A stretch of DNA of 64,000 bases from Dictyoglomus thermophilum H-6-12 (GTDB lineage Bacteria > Dictyoglomota > Dictyoglomia > Dictyoglomales > Dictyoglomaceae), in contig NC_011297.1 of NCBI RefSeq assembly GCF_000020965.1, forward strand, positions 696,387 to 760,386, in the 5' to 3' direction. A model generated the notes under the pieces. That model was not told the origin of the DNA and did no database searches. It saw only the letters and a list, made by a program, of their open reading frames with translations. The position numbers and the translations under genes were made by a program. Position 1 is the stretch's first letter, and every line of letters starts with the position of its first letter. Positions 7,950-16,855 of the stretch are shown piece after piece.

Positions 7950-8390
7950 TTAAACCTCCTCTATAAAAGATATATTATTCTCTTTCAGTTTTCTGACCAA
8001 GTTATGATTTTTGCTGTCTAAGATTAGTAAGGTAAACTCTGCTAGATATAAAACCTGAGAATTATATTCAAGATGTCCCGAATATGTGTTTCTAAGGTCT
8101 GAAGCAACAAAATGTAGGTGAGGCTCATAGTTTATTATTAAACCTTGAGTTGATGATAGCTCAAAAGGACCTTCAAGAGTTATATATTCATTCTTAGGCT
8201 TCTCCTCAGTGGTTAAAACCCGATGAAAAGAGAGTCTCTTTAAAGTTCCTATTCCACTTATAACACAGCTATTTTTTATTTTATTTTCTTTTAAGTAACT
8301 TATGATTGTTTCTAATAATAACTCTCCAGGATAAAAGTTGAGTATTAAAACGTCTTGTGAAGAGGATGAGGACAAATGAAAGGCTTTCAT
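7950..8390 (-). CDS. PPC/DUF296 domain protein
   Basis: A 146-residue single-domain PPC (DUF296) protein. In plants this domain is joined to AT-hooks; stand-alone bacterial copies are trimeric and of unknown role. Visible landmarks are FYPGELLLETIISYLKE, CVISGIGTLKRLSFHRV, LEGPFELSSTQG, PHLHFVASD with the conserved paired histidines, and SGHLEYNSQVLYLAEF. The start is ATG 8390 with AAGGAGG 7 bases upstream. It is the first gene of a two-gene leftward operon with the RraA-like gene and is divergent from the AraR-like sugar regulator, which may control both sides. Confidence 0.85.
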   Translation of the reverse strand: MKAFHLSSSSSQDVLILNFYPGELLLETIISYLKENKIKNSCVISGIGTLKRLSFHRVLTTEEKPKNEYITLEGPFELSSTQGLIINYEPHLHFVASDLRNTYSGHLEYNSQVLYLAEFTLLILDSKNHNLVRKLKENNISFIEEV

Positions 8391-8483
8391 CTTATAACCT
8401 CCTTATGAGATTTTAATATATTTTAAACCAAAAATTTCCTGGATTGACTATCTTCTATAAATATGATACCTTTTAAATAAAAA

Positions 8484-8492
8484 TGGTATTAT
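8484..8492 (+). promoter_or_regulatory. Extended -10 promoter of the GntR/LacI regulator
   Basis: TGGTATTAT is an extended -10 box 21 bases before the ATG at 8514, giving a leader of about 15 bases with only a weak GGTTGGG ribosome site. A TTGACT at 8444-8449 is too far to be its -35. Confidence 0.45.
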
Positions 8493-8513
8493 ATTGGTTG
8501 GGAATAAAAATAT

Positions 8514-9545
8514 ATGGGTATATCGCCTTTAGTTAAAGAGAAAATTAAAGAGGAGTTGCTGAAAATAATTGAAAGTAGTAGAAAAGATGACTATGTAAAA
8601 ATCTCTTCTGAGAGAGAACTGGCTCAAATCTTTGCTGTGAGTAGGACCACTATAAGAAGTGTGATAAAGGAACTAATAGAAGAAGGAATGTTAGTACAAA
8701 TTCAAGGGAAAGGAACTTATATAACCCCTAAAACAGAAAAATTTGTTTATGTTTTGAATTCTCCAGATTTAAAAAGCGATGATCCTTTTTACTCTAAATT
8801 TTTTGTGGAATTAACGAATAAACTTACAAAAAAAGGTTTTAATTTGAATTTTATATCCATGGATAGAATTGCTCGAAAAAAAGACAAGGAAGTGCCAGTA
8901 CTCATTATAGGGGTAATTAATGACGGAACTATTGAAAAACTTAAAAATAATTTCAGATATTTAATTTCTATTGAGCAGTATTTTAATCATGATGAAATCA
9001 TTCAGATTTCTGTAGATGATTATAGAATAGGTTGGTCTGCGGCAGAGGCCCTCATTAAGAGAAATCACGATTATATTATTCATCTTTGTGGACCAGAGAG
9101 ATATACGGCACCTCGTTTAAGAAAGTTGGGCTTTTGGGATAGAGTTAAAATTGAGCCTAAGGTAAAATATGAAATAATTGAGGGAAAGATGAATTATAAA
9201 TCGGGTTATGAATTAGGTGAAAAGGTCTTAGAGATTTTTAATAAAGAGAAAAGAAGTAAAATTGGAATTTTTGCTGCAAATGACTGGATGGCTATAGGCT
9301 TGATGCAGAGGTTGAAAGAGGCTGGTGTTATAGCAGGTAGGGACTTAAGCGTTATTGGATGTGATGATGTTCCTTTATCGACGGAGGTTGTTCCTAATTT
9401 GACTACTTTTAAATGGGATATTGAGAAAATTGTGGAAGAAATTTTGGGGGTTTTGAGTGATATAATAAACAAAAGAAAGTCTGTTTTTGATAAAAGAGTT
9501 CTTGTGCCTGCTGAATTTGTAATAAGACAGACTCTAATGGATTGA
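8514..9545 (+). CDS. GntR/LacI-type (AraR-like) transcriptional regulator
   Basis: A 343-residue sugar-responsive repressor with the AraR domain order: an N-terminal GntR winged helix (ISSERELAQIFAVSRTTIRSVIKEL then LVQIQGKGTYIT, residues about 10-75) and a LacI/periplasmic-binding-like effector domain (IGWSAAEALIKRNHDYIIHLCG, FAANDWMAIGLMQRL, SVIGCDDVPLSTEVVPNLTTF). The last motif is the family pattern of LacI effector domains. It directly precedes the galactan-type operon and its stop codon is embedded in that operon's -35 box, so it is very likely the local regulator; the effector is probably galactose or a galacto-oligosaccharide, by context only. Confidence 0.9.
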   Translation: MGISPLVKEKIKEELLKIIESSRKDDYVKISSERELAQIFAVSRTTIRSVIKELIEEGMLVQIQGKGTYITPKTEKFVYVLNSPDLKSDDPFYSKFFVELTNKLTKKGFNLNFISMDRIARKKDKEVPVLIIGVINDGTIEKLKNNFRYLISIEQYFNHDEIIQISVDDYRIGWSAAEALIKRNHDYIIHLCGPERYTAPRLRKLGFWDRVKIEPKVKYEIIEGKMNYKSGYELGEKVLEIFNKEKRSKIGIFAANDWMAIGLMQRLKEAGVIAGRDLSVIGCDDVPLSTEVVPNLTTFKWDIEKIVEEILGVLSDIINKRKSVFDKRVLVPAEFVIRQTLMD

Positions 9546-9571
9546 CAAGATCTTATATGACTAAATATAAT
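9542..9571 (+). promoter_or_regulatory. Promoter of the galactan-type operon
   Basis: TTGACA (9542-9547), an 18-base spacer and TATAAT (9566-9571) match the sigma-A consensus. The -35 box contains the TGA stop of the regulator gene. A second TATAAT overlaps at 9571-9576. Transcription near 9578 leaves a leader of about 110 bases before the binding-protein gene. Confidence 0.75.
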
Positions 9572-9606
9572 ATAATTAAGTGGTGTTTAATTGGTTCTAA
9601 AATGGT

Positions 9607-9666
9607 ATGGGGGAGGTGAAAGAAAAAGGCAAAGAAATTAAAATTATAAGCTCTCTCCTAAAATAA
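9607..9666 (+). other. Possible short leader ORF before the binding-protein gene
   Basis: ATG 9607 opens a 19-codon frame ending with TAA at 9664-9666; the same frame has a GTG at 9616 inside the box GGGGGAGGTG. The C-terminal codons read ISSLLK and carry the DNA element AGCTCTCT (9649-9656) seen in two other leaders of this window. There is no positive proof of translation. Confidence 0.25.
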
Positions 9667-9686
9667 TCTCAAAAAGGGGGTTCATT

Positions 9687-10883
9687 ATGAAAAAATTAGG
9701 TTATGTATTAATTTTAATCTCTTTAATGATTCTTTTCCTTAGTTTGACGGGAGCACAAACTAATAAGATTACTGTTTGGTGCTCTGAAAAGCAGGTAGAT
9801 ATTCTCCAAAGATTAGGAGAGGAATTTAAGGCTAAATATGGAGTCAGTGTTGACGTTCAATATGTAGAATTTGGCTCTATTAAGCCTAATTTTTTAACGG
9901 CTGCTCCTCAGGGTAAAGGGGCAGATATAATTGTGGGTGCTCATGATTGGGTAGGTGAACTGGTAGTAAATGGCTTATTGGAACCTATTAGTCAGTTCAA
10001 AGATCAAAATCAATTTTATGCTACAGCTTTGAATGCCTTCTCTTATGGTGGTAAACTCTATGGTTTGCCCTATGCTATGGAGGCTATTGCACTAATCTAT
10101 AACAAAGATTATGTAAAGCTTCCACCTTCTACTTTTGATTCCTTAATCTCAACTGCAAAAAGAATAGATACTGCTTATAAAGGAAGGGTTAGAGGCTTCA
10201 TAACTAGTGGAACAGAATTCTACTATGTAGCACCTGTTCTTTTTGGTTATGGTGGTTATGTATTTAAAGAGACACCAAAAGGTCTTGATGTTTCTGATAT
10301 TGGTCTTGCGAATCCTGGAGCTATAAAAGGCGCAAAACTTTGGAAGAGGCTTTTTGATGAAAAGATTTTAACACCTGGAGATAATTATCAGATAATGGAT
10401 TCCATGTTTAAAGAAGGAAAGGCAGCAATGATTATTAATGGACCATGGGCTGTCAAGGCTTATAAAGATGCAGGTATAAATTATGGGGTAACTGTAATAC
10501 CAAGCTTAGAGAAAGGTGTAGTGGCAAAGCCTTTTGTAGGGGTTCAGGGATTTATGATAAATGCAAAATCTCCTAATAAGATTCTTGCAAGAGATTTCGT
10601 ACTCAACTATATAGCTACAAAAGATACAATGTACAAGATTTATCTGGCAGATCCAAGAATTCCTGCAAGAAAAGATGTCCTTTCTATGATTAAAGATAAT
10701 CCTGATATAGTTGGTTTCACAAAGAGTGCAGCAAATGGTATACCTATGCCTAACGTTCCTGAAATGGCTTTTGTTTGGAGTGCTATGAATGATGCTCTTA
10801 ACTTAATTGCAAATGGGAAGGCAACTCCTGAGGAAGCTTTAGAAAATGCAGTGAAAGCAATAAAAGCTCAAATTAAGAAGTAA
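9687..10883 (+). CDS. Sugar ABC transporter substrate-binding protein (MalE/GanS-like)
   Basis: A 398-residue extracellular solute-binding protein of family 1, the receptor of a MalFGK-type importer. Residues 1-23 form a signal peptide ending in LSLTGAQ, with no lipobox cysteine, so it is probably free in the periplasm. Typical family features are ITVWCSEKQVDILQRLGEEF, the GKGADIIVGAHDWVGELV strand, YGLPYAMEAIALIYNKDY and FKEGKAAMIINGPWAV. It heads the operon with two permeases and a GH53 galactanase, as in the Bacillus gan system, so galacto-oligosaccharides are the likely ligand. Start ATG 9687 behind AAGGGGG. A strong hairpin follows before the permease gene. Confidence 0.92.
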   Translation: MKKLGYVLILISLMILFLSLTGAQTNKITVWCSEKQVDILQRLGEEFKAKYGVSVDVQYVEFGSIKPNFLTAAPQGKGADIIVGAHDWVGELVVNGLLEPISQFKDQNQFYATALNAFSYGGKLYGLPYAMEAIALIYNKDYVKLPPSTFDSLISTAKRIDTAYKGRVRGFITSGTEFYYVAPVLFGYGGYVFKETPKGLDVSDIGLANPGAIKGAKLWKRLFDEKILTPGDNYQIMDSMFKEGKAAMIINGPWAVKAYKDAGINYGVTVIPSLEKGVVAKPFVGVQGFMINAKSPNKILARDFVLNYIATKDTMYKIYLADPRIPARKDVLSMIKDNPDIVGFTKSAANGIPMPNVPEMAFVWSAMNDALNLIANGKATPEEALENAVKAIKAQIKK

Positions 10884-10901
10884 AAGATAAAGATAAATAG
10901 T

Positions 10902-10929
10902 GGTGGTCCAGAGATAACTCTGGGCCACC
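10902..10929 (+). terminator. Intergenic hairpin after the binding-protein gene
   Basis: A 12-bp stem, GGTGGTCCAGAG (10902-10913) with CTCTGGGCCACC (10918-10929), one G-U pair and loop ATAA. There is no T run, so it is better read as a 3'-end mRNA stabiliser or partial stop that keeps binding-protein transcripts above permease transcripts, as known for malE-malF type regions. Confidence 0.6.
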
Positions 10930-10949
10930 TGAGGAGGGTGGATAATTTG

Positions 10950-12674
10950 ATGTTAAAATTAACAAAATTTGTCTTATGGTTTTTATTAGCGTTAGTTAAT
11001 GCTCTTCTTTTTTGGGCAGGAGTATACCTGATTCAAAACTATTATTATGAACTTGGCGCAATTATAATAATTGCTTTAATCCTTATAGATTTTTTTATAT
11101 TTAATCCTAAAGCTTATCCTTATAGGTATACAATTCCTGCTCTTATTTTTTTATTTTTACTTGTCATTTATCCCATATACTTTACCATAAAAACTGCTTT
11201 TACTAACTACGGAACTGGACACATATTTACTCGTCAAGAAGCTGTTGAGAGATTATTATACGATCCTAATTATACTTATGTGGTTGAGAAAAATCCTATA
11301 GACTTTAAAATTTTTGCTGTTTACAAGGATGAAAAGCCTACAGAATCCTTTCTTGTGTTATTTAAAATAGGTGGAGAGACATATTTGGGGAAAATGCCTA
11401 TTCCTACTGTAAGGAAAGGCACTGAAGTTTTGCTTAGGGAAGGTAAACTTTATAAAATAACTTCTTCTAAGGTAACAATAGATGGAGTATCTTACGAGTT
11501 TCAGCCTACTCTAAAAGATGTGAATCAAATAATTTCTAAGGATAAAGTTTACAAATTGCTATATTCTTCTGAGGATCTCAGTTTAGAGAGAAATACTTAT
11601 TATTTCATCTTGTTAATACAAAAATATCTTTCTAATGCGGAGTATATAGATCAAGAAACAGGAAGAATAGTGGGAGTTAAGGTAGATACTGATGGTAGGT
11701 GGAAATTCTTTTTTATCAATAGGCTATATCGCCTTTCTTTTGAAGAAGTAAAAGCAGGTGATAAGACTTATAAAAAGAGTGTAATAATAAACACAAAGAC
11801 TCAAAAACCCTTGATAGAGGAGAAAGGATCTTTTTATGATCTTGACGAAAATGGCAATAGGGTTTTCTTGATAGGTTATACTGCCTTTGTAGGGTTGGAG
11901 AACTTTGAGAGAATCTTTAAAGATGAGAGAATATCTAAACCCTTTTTAAATATTTTTATATGGACTGTGGAATGGTCTTTATTTACCGTACTATTATCCT
12001 TCTCTATAGGCCTTATTTTTGCTCTTGCTTTAAACAACAGAAGATTAAAGGGTAGAAATGTTTATAGAACACTTTTGATAATTCCTTGGGCAATCCCCTA
12101 TTTTATATCGGTTTTGACATGGAAAAATGGTATATTCAATGAGACTTATGGAATTCTAAATAAGATAATACTTCCTATGATAGGATTGAATCCAATAAAA
12201 TGGTTTAATGATCCCTTCTGGGCAAAGGTAATATGCATAATTGTTAATACTTGGCTTACATTTCCCTATATGATGACCATATCTTTAGGAGCTCTCCAGT
12301 CAATTCCTGATGAACTTTATGAGGTGGCTGCGATTGATGGTGCTGGAAGATTTGCAAGATTTAGATACATAACCCTTCCTATGCTTTTAACTATTGTAGC
12401 TCCTCTTTTAATAAGTAGTTTTGCCTATACTTTCAATAATTTTACTCTAATTTATCTCTTAACAGCAGGTGGTCCTCCAATGGTTTCTGCAACCACGCCA
12501 GCTGGACATACTGATATTTTGATATCCTATGTTTATAAGCTTGCTTTTGAGGGAAGAGGTCAAGAGTTTGGTTTTGCAAGTGCTATTTCTATTTTGATAT
12601 TTTTCTTAGTTGCTGGTATAAGTTTGATCAATTTCAAAATATCGGGTTCTTTTGAAGAGGTAAGAGGTGAATAG
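10950..12674 (+). CDS. Sugar ABC transporter permease, MalF/GanP-like
   Basis: A 574-residue inner-membrane permease subunit. Three N-terminal hydrophobic segments (to about residue 90) are followed by a soluble insertion of about 230 residues, comparable to the periplasmic P2 loop of MalF, then the conserved transport core from about residue 325. The cytoplasmic EAA loop that docks the ATPase reads EVAAIDGAGRFARFRYITLP near residue 465. The start is uncertain: the box GAGGAGG (10931-10937) is closest to a GTG at 10938 and lies 9 bases before TTG 10947 and 12 before ATG 10950; I list the ATG. The stop is 2 bases before the MalG-like gene, so the two are coupled. Confidence 0.9.
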   Translation: MLKLTKFVLWFLLALVNALLFWAGVYLIQNYYYELGAIIIIALILIDFFIFNPKAYPYRYTIPALIFLFLLVIYPIYFTIKTAFTNYGTGHIFTRQEAVERLLYDPNYTYVVEKNPIDFKIFAVYKDEKPTESFLVLFKIGGETYLGKMPIPTVRKGTEVLLREGKLYKITSSKVTIDGVSYEFQPTLKDVNQIISKDKVYKLLYSSEDLSLERNTYYFILLIQKYLSNAEYIDQETGRIVGVKVDTDGRWKFFFINRLYRLSFEEVKAGDKTYKKSVIINTKTQKPLIEEKGSFYDLDENGNRVFLIGYTAFVGLENFERIFKDERISKPFLNIFIWTVEWSLFTVLLSFSIGLIFALALNNRRLKGRNVYRTLLIIPWAIPYFISVLTWKNGIFNETYGILNKIILPMIGLNPIKWFNDPFWAKVICIIVNTWLTFPYMMTISLGALQSIPDELYEVAAIDGAGRFARFRYITLPMLLTIVAPLLISSFAYTFNNFTLIYLLTAGGPPMVSATTPAGHTDILISYVYKLAFEGRGQEFGFASAISILIFFLVAGISLINFKISGSFEEVRGE

Positions 12675-12676
12675 AT

Positions 12677-14920
12677 ATGGTTGAGAAAAAGACTTATTGG
12701 TTAACTCATATTGTTTTATGGATCTTAATTCCTATTATATTGTTTCCAGTGGTCTGGGTGGTTAGTACTTCTATAAGGAGAGATGAGGCTGCTTTTTCTA
12801 CTAAGATCTTCTCTTCAAGGGTATCCTTACAAAATTATAAAGATCTCATTGCTCCCGAGAAGAATATGCCTGCTCTTGTTCAGGAAATTCAAAATCTTAT
12901 AATGTTAACACCACCTTATGATAATTGGGACAGAAAGAGGATTGAAAGAGAGATAGAAAGGGATATTTCTGCTTTGAAGTCATATATAGAAGAGACTAAT
13001 ACCAGGTATAACGAGGTAGAGAAGAACTATAAAGCCCTAAACGATTATTTGTCTTTAAAAACCGATAACATTAAGACAAGCCTATACGAGTTAATAGAAA
13101 GCTTAAAGGAATATTTAGAAAAAAATCTTCCTAAGGAAGGAAAAGAAGGTGATCTATCTTTAAAATTATCCAAGTTAAAAAAGCTAAGGGAAAAGATTGA
13201 AGAATTAAACAGTAAAATATATCAGAATAGGGTTAAATATAATAGGTTTTTGGAAAAACTTAGTTTAATTCAGAGAGAGATCTTAGAGATAGATAAAAAA
13301 ATTAATGCCCTGAATAATGAAGTTGTAAGTCTAAATAGTAAGTTTAGTGATTTCTCGCTGGTAAGTTATAAAGAAAATTCTTATATTGAAGAAGCACAAT
13401 CTGCTCTAATTAGTAAACTATCCCGATACTCAGATTTTAGTTTAGTGACCCAGAATATTAAAAATCTTTATCAAAAATTGAAATATCTTTCACCAAAGGA
13501 TATTGAATACACTTATCTTCAAACGTCTCTTTTTAAAATTTCTAAAGAGCTTAATAATTTGATTGATCAATTTGATAAGAAAGTTGTAGAGTTAAGCGCA
13601 TATGATAAAAAAATTGCACTTTTAAATCAAGAGAACGAATTTCTTGAGATGCAGAAGGAGCTTCTTCAAGGTCAAGAAGAGAACATAGAGGAAGAGGTAA
13701 AGCCATTAACGAAGATTGATAAGTTAAAGGAGTTTATATCTTCTCTTGATAGTAAGTTAAATAAAATTCAGATGTTTGGTAACTTAGACGATTTGGTTAA
13801 TGAAGTCTCTAATTGGGAGAGTGAATTTAGAGAATTTGTTACCTCATATATTATTGATTACGGAAGAGATAGTTTAAGCTCAAAGATTGAAAGTACTGCG
13901 GAAGGATTAAAGTGGTTTAATGATTACAAAACTTTGAAGGAAAGATTTGTAAGCTTTTCTTCTTACTTAAGTAAAAATTTAGAAAAGGCTAGCGATTTAA
14001 CATCTAGAATAGAAAATAAATGGAGAGAAGTTTTTGAGAAGAATCTTCAAGGGAATAGATTATATCTTTCTGAGCTTGATGATTTATACAATTTAATAAA
14101 GACTGATTTTGTAAATTTTGTAAGTGCTAACATGAATATTGTATCTAAAAAGGCTGGAGATCTAATGGATATAATTCCTTTTAAAGAAGCAAAGAAATGG
14201 CTTGATAGAATAGATAACGGAGTATTTAGAATAGATCAAATTTGGAAACAAAAGACAAAACATTACTTTTTAAAATGGGTTAGAAATTCTATCTTGGTAT
14301 CAGGAATAGCAGCTATTATAACTACTTTAATATGTTCTCTTGCAGCCTATCCATTTAGTAGGATGAGATTTTGGGGCAGGAGATATGGTATTTTGACTCT
14401 TCTTCTTATTCAGATGTTTCCTAGTGCAGTTTATATGATTGCTATATATACTCTACTTAATATCCTGGGTAGATTTATTCCATTTCTTGGGCTCGATACT
14501 CTTTCAGGTCTTACCTTTGTTTATTTGGGAAATATTGCCTATAACATGTATCTTATAAAAGGATATTATGATACTATACCTGATTCTCTTGAAGAATCCG
14601 CTATGATTGATGGAGCCACCAGGTTTCAAACTTTTTACAAGATTGTATTACCTTTAGCAAGACCTATCCTAACTGTTGTGGTGATTCTTACATTTATGAA
14701 TATCTTTAATGAGTTTATCTTTGCACGAATAATCCTTCAAGATGCTCAGAAATATACTTATGCTATTGGTCTATGGACTTTCTCTTCAGGGCCCTATCAA
14801 ACAGAGTGGGGGTTATTTACTGCTGCTGCTCTTCTTGGTATGTTACCTATGACTATATTATTCCTATCTTTGCAAAGGTATATTGTAAGTGGTTTGACTA
14901 AAGGAGCAGTTAAAGGATAG
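12677..14920 (+). CDS. MalG-like permease with giant coiled-coil insertion
   Basis: A 747-residue permease where usual MalG/GanQ proteins have about 280. The first membrane helix (residues about 7-32) and the start of the first external loop look normal (RRDEAAFSTKIFSSRVSLQNY). From about residue 60 to 520 there is a Lys/Glu/Leu-rich region with heptad-like segments (KLKKLREKIEELNSKIYQ, LEIDKKINALNNEVVSLN). The normal MalG core resumes at WVRNSILVSGIAAIITTL with five helices and the EAA loop EESAMIDGATRFQTFYKIV. By topology the insertion is extracytoplasmic. Base use inside it is like that of its neighbours and the frame is open throughout, so it is not a sequencing fusion. Thermotogales also have long MalG proteins as far as I recall. 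Confidence 0.9.
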   Translation: MVEKKTYWLTHIVLWILIPIILFPVVWVVSTSIRRDEAAFSTKIFSSRVSLQNYKDLIAPEKNMPALVQEIQNLIMLTPPYDNWDRKRIEREIERDISALKSYIEETNTRYNEVEKNYKALNDYLSLKTDNIKTSLYELIESLKEYLEKNLPKEGKEGDLSLKLSKLKKLREKIEELNSKIYQNRVKYNRFLEKLSLIQREILEIDKKINALNNEVVSLNSKFSDFSLVSYKENSYIEEAQSALISKLSRYSDFSLVTQNIKNLYQKLKYLSPKDIEYTYLQTSLFKISKELNNLIDQFDKKVVELSAYDKKIALLNQENEFLEMQKELLQGQEENIEEEVKPLTKIDKLKEFISSLDSKLNKIQMFGNLDDLVNEVSNWESEFREFVTSYIIDYGRDSLSSKIESTAEGLKWFNDYKTLKERFVSFSSYLSKNLEKASDLTSRIENKWREVFEKNLQGNRLYLSELDDLYNLIKTDFVNFVSANMNIVSKKAGDLMDIIPFKEAKKWLDRIDNGVFRIDQIWKQKTKHYFLKWVRNSILVSGIAAIITTLICSLAAYPFSRMRFWGRRYGILTLLLIQMFPSAVYMIAIYTLLNILGRFIPFLGLDTLSGLTFVYLGNIAYNMYLIKGYYDTIPDSLEESAMIDGATRFQTFYKIVLPLARPILTVVVILTFMNIFNEFIFARIILQDAQKYTYAIGLWTFSSGPYQTEWGLFTAAALLGMLPMTILFLSLQRYIVSGLTKGAVKG

Positions 14921-14947
14921 TCTTTAAATTTTAGGAGGATATGAAAT

Positions 14948-16798
14948 ATGAGAAAACTAACTATATTAATTTTGATGGGGGTTTTTATGCTAACTTTGGG
15001 ATATGCCGAAACTAAGGTAGTTGTAAATCCTATAGAAAATATATCCAAAGATTTCATTAAGGGCATTGATATATCAATGTTGTATGAGATTGAGAAAAAT
15101 GGAGGAAAGTTTTTTGATAATGGGGTTCAAAAAGATCCGCTTCAAATACTAAAGGATCACGGAGTTAATTGGGTGAGAGTAAGGATATGGAATGATCCTT
15201 ACGATGAGAAAGGCAATCCTTATGGTGGAGGAAATTGCGAATATAAAAGTATGACCGAACTTGCTAAGAGAGCAAAAGCTCTGGGATTAAAAGTACTTGT
15301 GGATTTTCATTACAGCGATTTTTGGGCTGATCCTGGTAAACAGGAAAAGCCAAAGGCGTGGAAAAATTTAAAAGGTAAAGCCCTTGAAAAAGCAGTTTCT
15401 GATTTTACATATCAGGTGATTAAGTACATGAGAGATAATAGAGCTTTACCTGATATGGTGCAGATTGGTAACGAAGTTAATAATGGTTTTTTGTGGCCTG
15501 ATGGTAAGCTTATTGGAGATGATGCAGGAGGTTTTGAGAATTTTGTTAGGTTGTTCAATGCTGGAGCAAGTGCTGTAAGAAAAGTGGATAAGAATATTAA
15601 GATAGCTGTGCATCTTGCTGAAGGTGGAAATAGTGCATTATTTAGATGGTTTTTTGGAAATGTTTTAAGTTTAAAAATGGACTTTGATGTTATCGGAGTA
15701 TCTTATTATCCCTACTGGCATGGCACCTTGGATGAATTGAGGGAAAATTTAAACAGTATTGCTCTCTGGTTGAATAAGGAGATAGCAATTTTTGAGACTG
15801 CTTATGCATGGACTTTAGATGATGCTGATGGACATCCAAACATTTTTGGTGGAGACCTGTGGAAGATAGGAGGATATAAGCCTACAATTCAAGGACAAGC
15901 TACAGCTATAAGGGACATAATGGATGTAATAGCTAATATACCAAATAATAAAGGTTTAGGAATATTCTATTGGGAGGGTTGTTGGATACCTGTAAAGGGA
16001 GCAGGATGGAAGCAAGGAGAAGGCAATCCATGGGAAAATCAAGCTCTATTTGATTTTAAAGGGAATGCTCTTCCATCTTTAGATGTGTTTAATCTTGTTT
16101 ATAGAAAAGAGAAGGTTTATTCAAAACCAATAGAAGTTTTGTCCGAGATAAATATAAAAATTTCTACAGGAGAGATACCTAATTTGCCTGAAAAGGTTAA
16201 AGTGCTATTTGATGATGACTCAATTAGAAGTATGAAAGTTAAATGGGATGTTATTGATCCAAAACTTATTGCAACTCCTGGAGAGTTTAAGTTAAAAGGA
16301 ATTATTGATGAAGTACAAAAAGAAATATATGCAAATATTCAGGTGAGTGGTCAGAAAAATTATATACAGAATCCAAGCTTTGAATCTGGAACTCTTTTCC
16401 CTTGGAAGGTTGAAGGAGATATCTCTGCTGTAAAGGTTGTAAAGGCAACTCCTCCTCAGAATGCAAAGTCAGGGGATTACGCTCTTAACTATTGGCTTGA
16501 TAAGCCTTTTAAGTTTGAGTTATACCAGGTTGTTAAGGATCTTAAACCTGGTAAATATAAGGTTAGTTTTTGGATTCAAGGTGGCGGAGGAGAAAATTTA
16601 GTAAGGTTTAAAGTTAGTGGATACGGGGGTGAAGATAGATATATTGACATAACTAATACTGGTTGGTTAGAGTGGAAAAATCCTACTATAAGCAATATTG
16701 AAGTTACTACGGGAGAGATTAAAATAAGTATAATAGTGGATGGAAATACTGGAAACTGGGCATGGATAGATGATTTTGAGTTGAAAGAACAAGAGTAG
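14948..16798 (+). CDS. Secreted GH53 endo-beta-1,4-galactanase
   Basis: A 616-residue exported enzyme that cuts beta-1,4-galactan side chains of pectin. Residues 1-20 are a signal peptide. The GH53 barrel (about 35-390) carries GIDISMLYEIEKNGGKFFD, VNWVRVRIWNDPYD, VDFHYSDFWADPGKQ, the acid/base Glu in QIGNEVNNGFLWPDG (about residue 176) and the nucleophile Glu in IAIFETAYAWT (about residue 283). After it come an Ig-like domain with the LPEKVKVLFDDDSIRSMKVKW pattern and a beta-sandwich carbohydrate-binding-like module (NPSFESGTLFPWKVEGD to the end). The start ATG 14948 follows AGGAGG. It is last in the operon and supplies the oligosaccharides the importer would take up. Confidence 0.95.
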   Translation: MRKLTILILMGVFMLTLGYAETKVVVNPIENISKDFIKGIDISMLYEIEKNGGKFFDNGVQKDPLQILKDHGVNWVRVRIWNDPYDEKGNPYGGGNCEYKSMTELAKRAKALGLKVLVDFHYSDFWADPGKQEKPKAWKNLKGKALEKAVSDFTYQVIKYMRDNRALPDMVQIGNEVNNGFLWPDGKLIGDDAGGFENFVRLFNAGASAVRKVDKNIKIAVHLAEGGNSALFRWFFGNVLSLKMDFDVIGVSYYPYWHGTLDELRENLNSIALWLNKEIAIFETAYAWTLDDADGHPNIFGGDLWKIGGYKPTIQGQATAIRDIMDVIANIPNNKGLGIFYWEGCWIPVKGAGWKQGEGNPWENQALFDFKGNALPSLDVFNLVYRKEKVYSKPIEVLSEINIKISTGEIPNLPEKVKVLFDDDSIRSMKVKWDVIDPKLIATPGEFKLKGIIDEVQKEIYANIQVSGQKNYIQNPSFESGTLFPWKVEGDISAVKVVKATPPQNAKSGDYALNYWLDKPFKFELYQVVKDLKPGKYKVSFWIQGGGGENLVRFKVSGYGGEDRYIDITNTGWLEWKNPTISNIEVTTGEIKISIIVDGNTGNWAWIDDFELKEQE

Positions 16799-16799
16799 G

Positions 16800-16817
16800 A
16801 AAGGCAAGGGGGCCTTT
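16800..16817 (+). terminator. Weak hairpin after the GH53 gene
   Basis: AAAGGC and GCCTTT pair around a 6-base loop directly after the stop codon, followed by an AT-rich stretch without a T run. It may be a weak terminator or only a stabilising hairpin. Confidence 0.35.
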
Positions 16818-16855
16818 ATAAATAAAATAATTTATTACTTTATGGAGAGGTTAAG

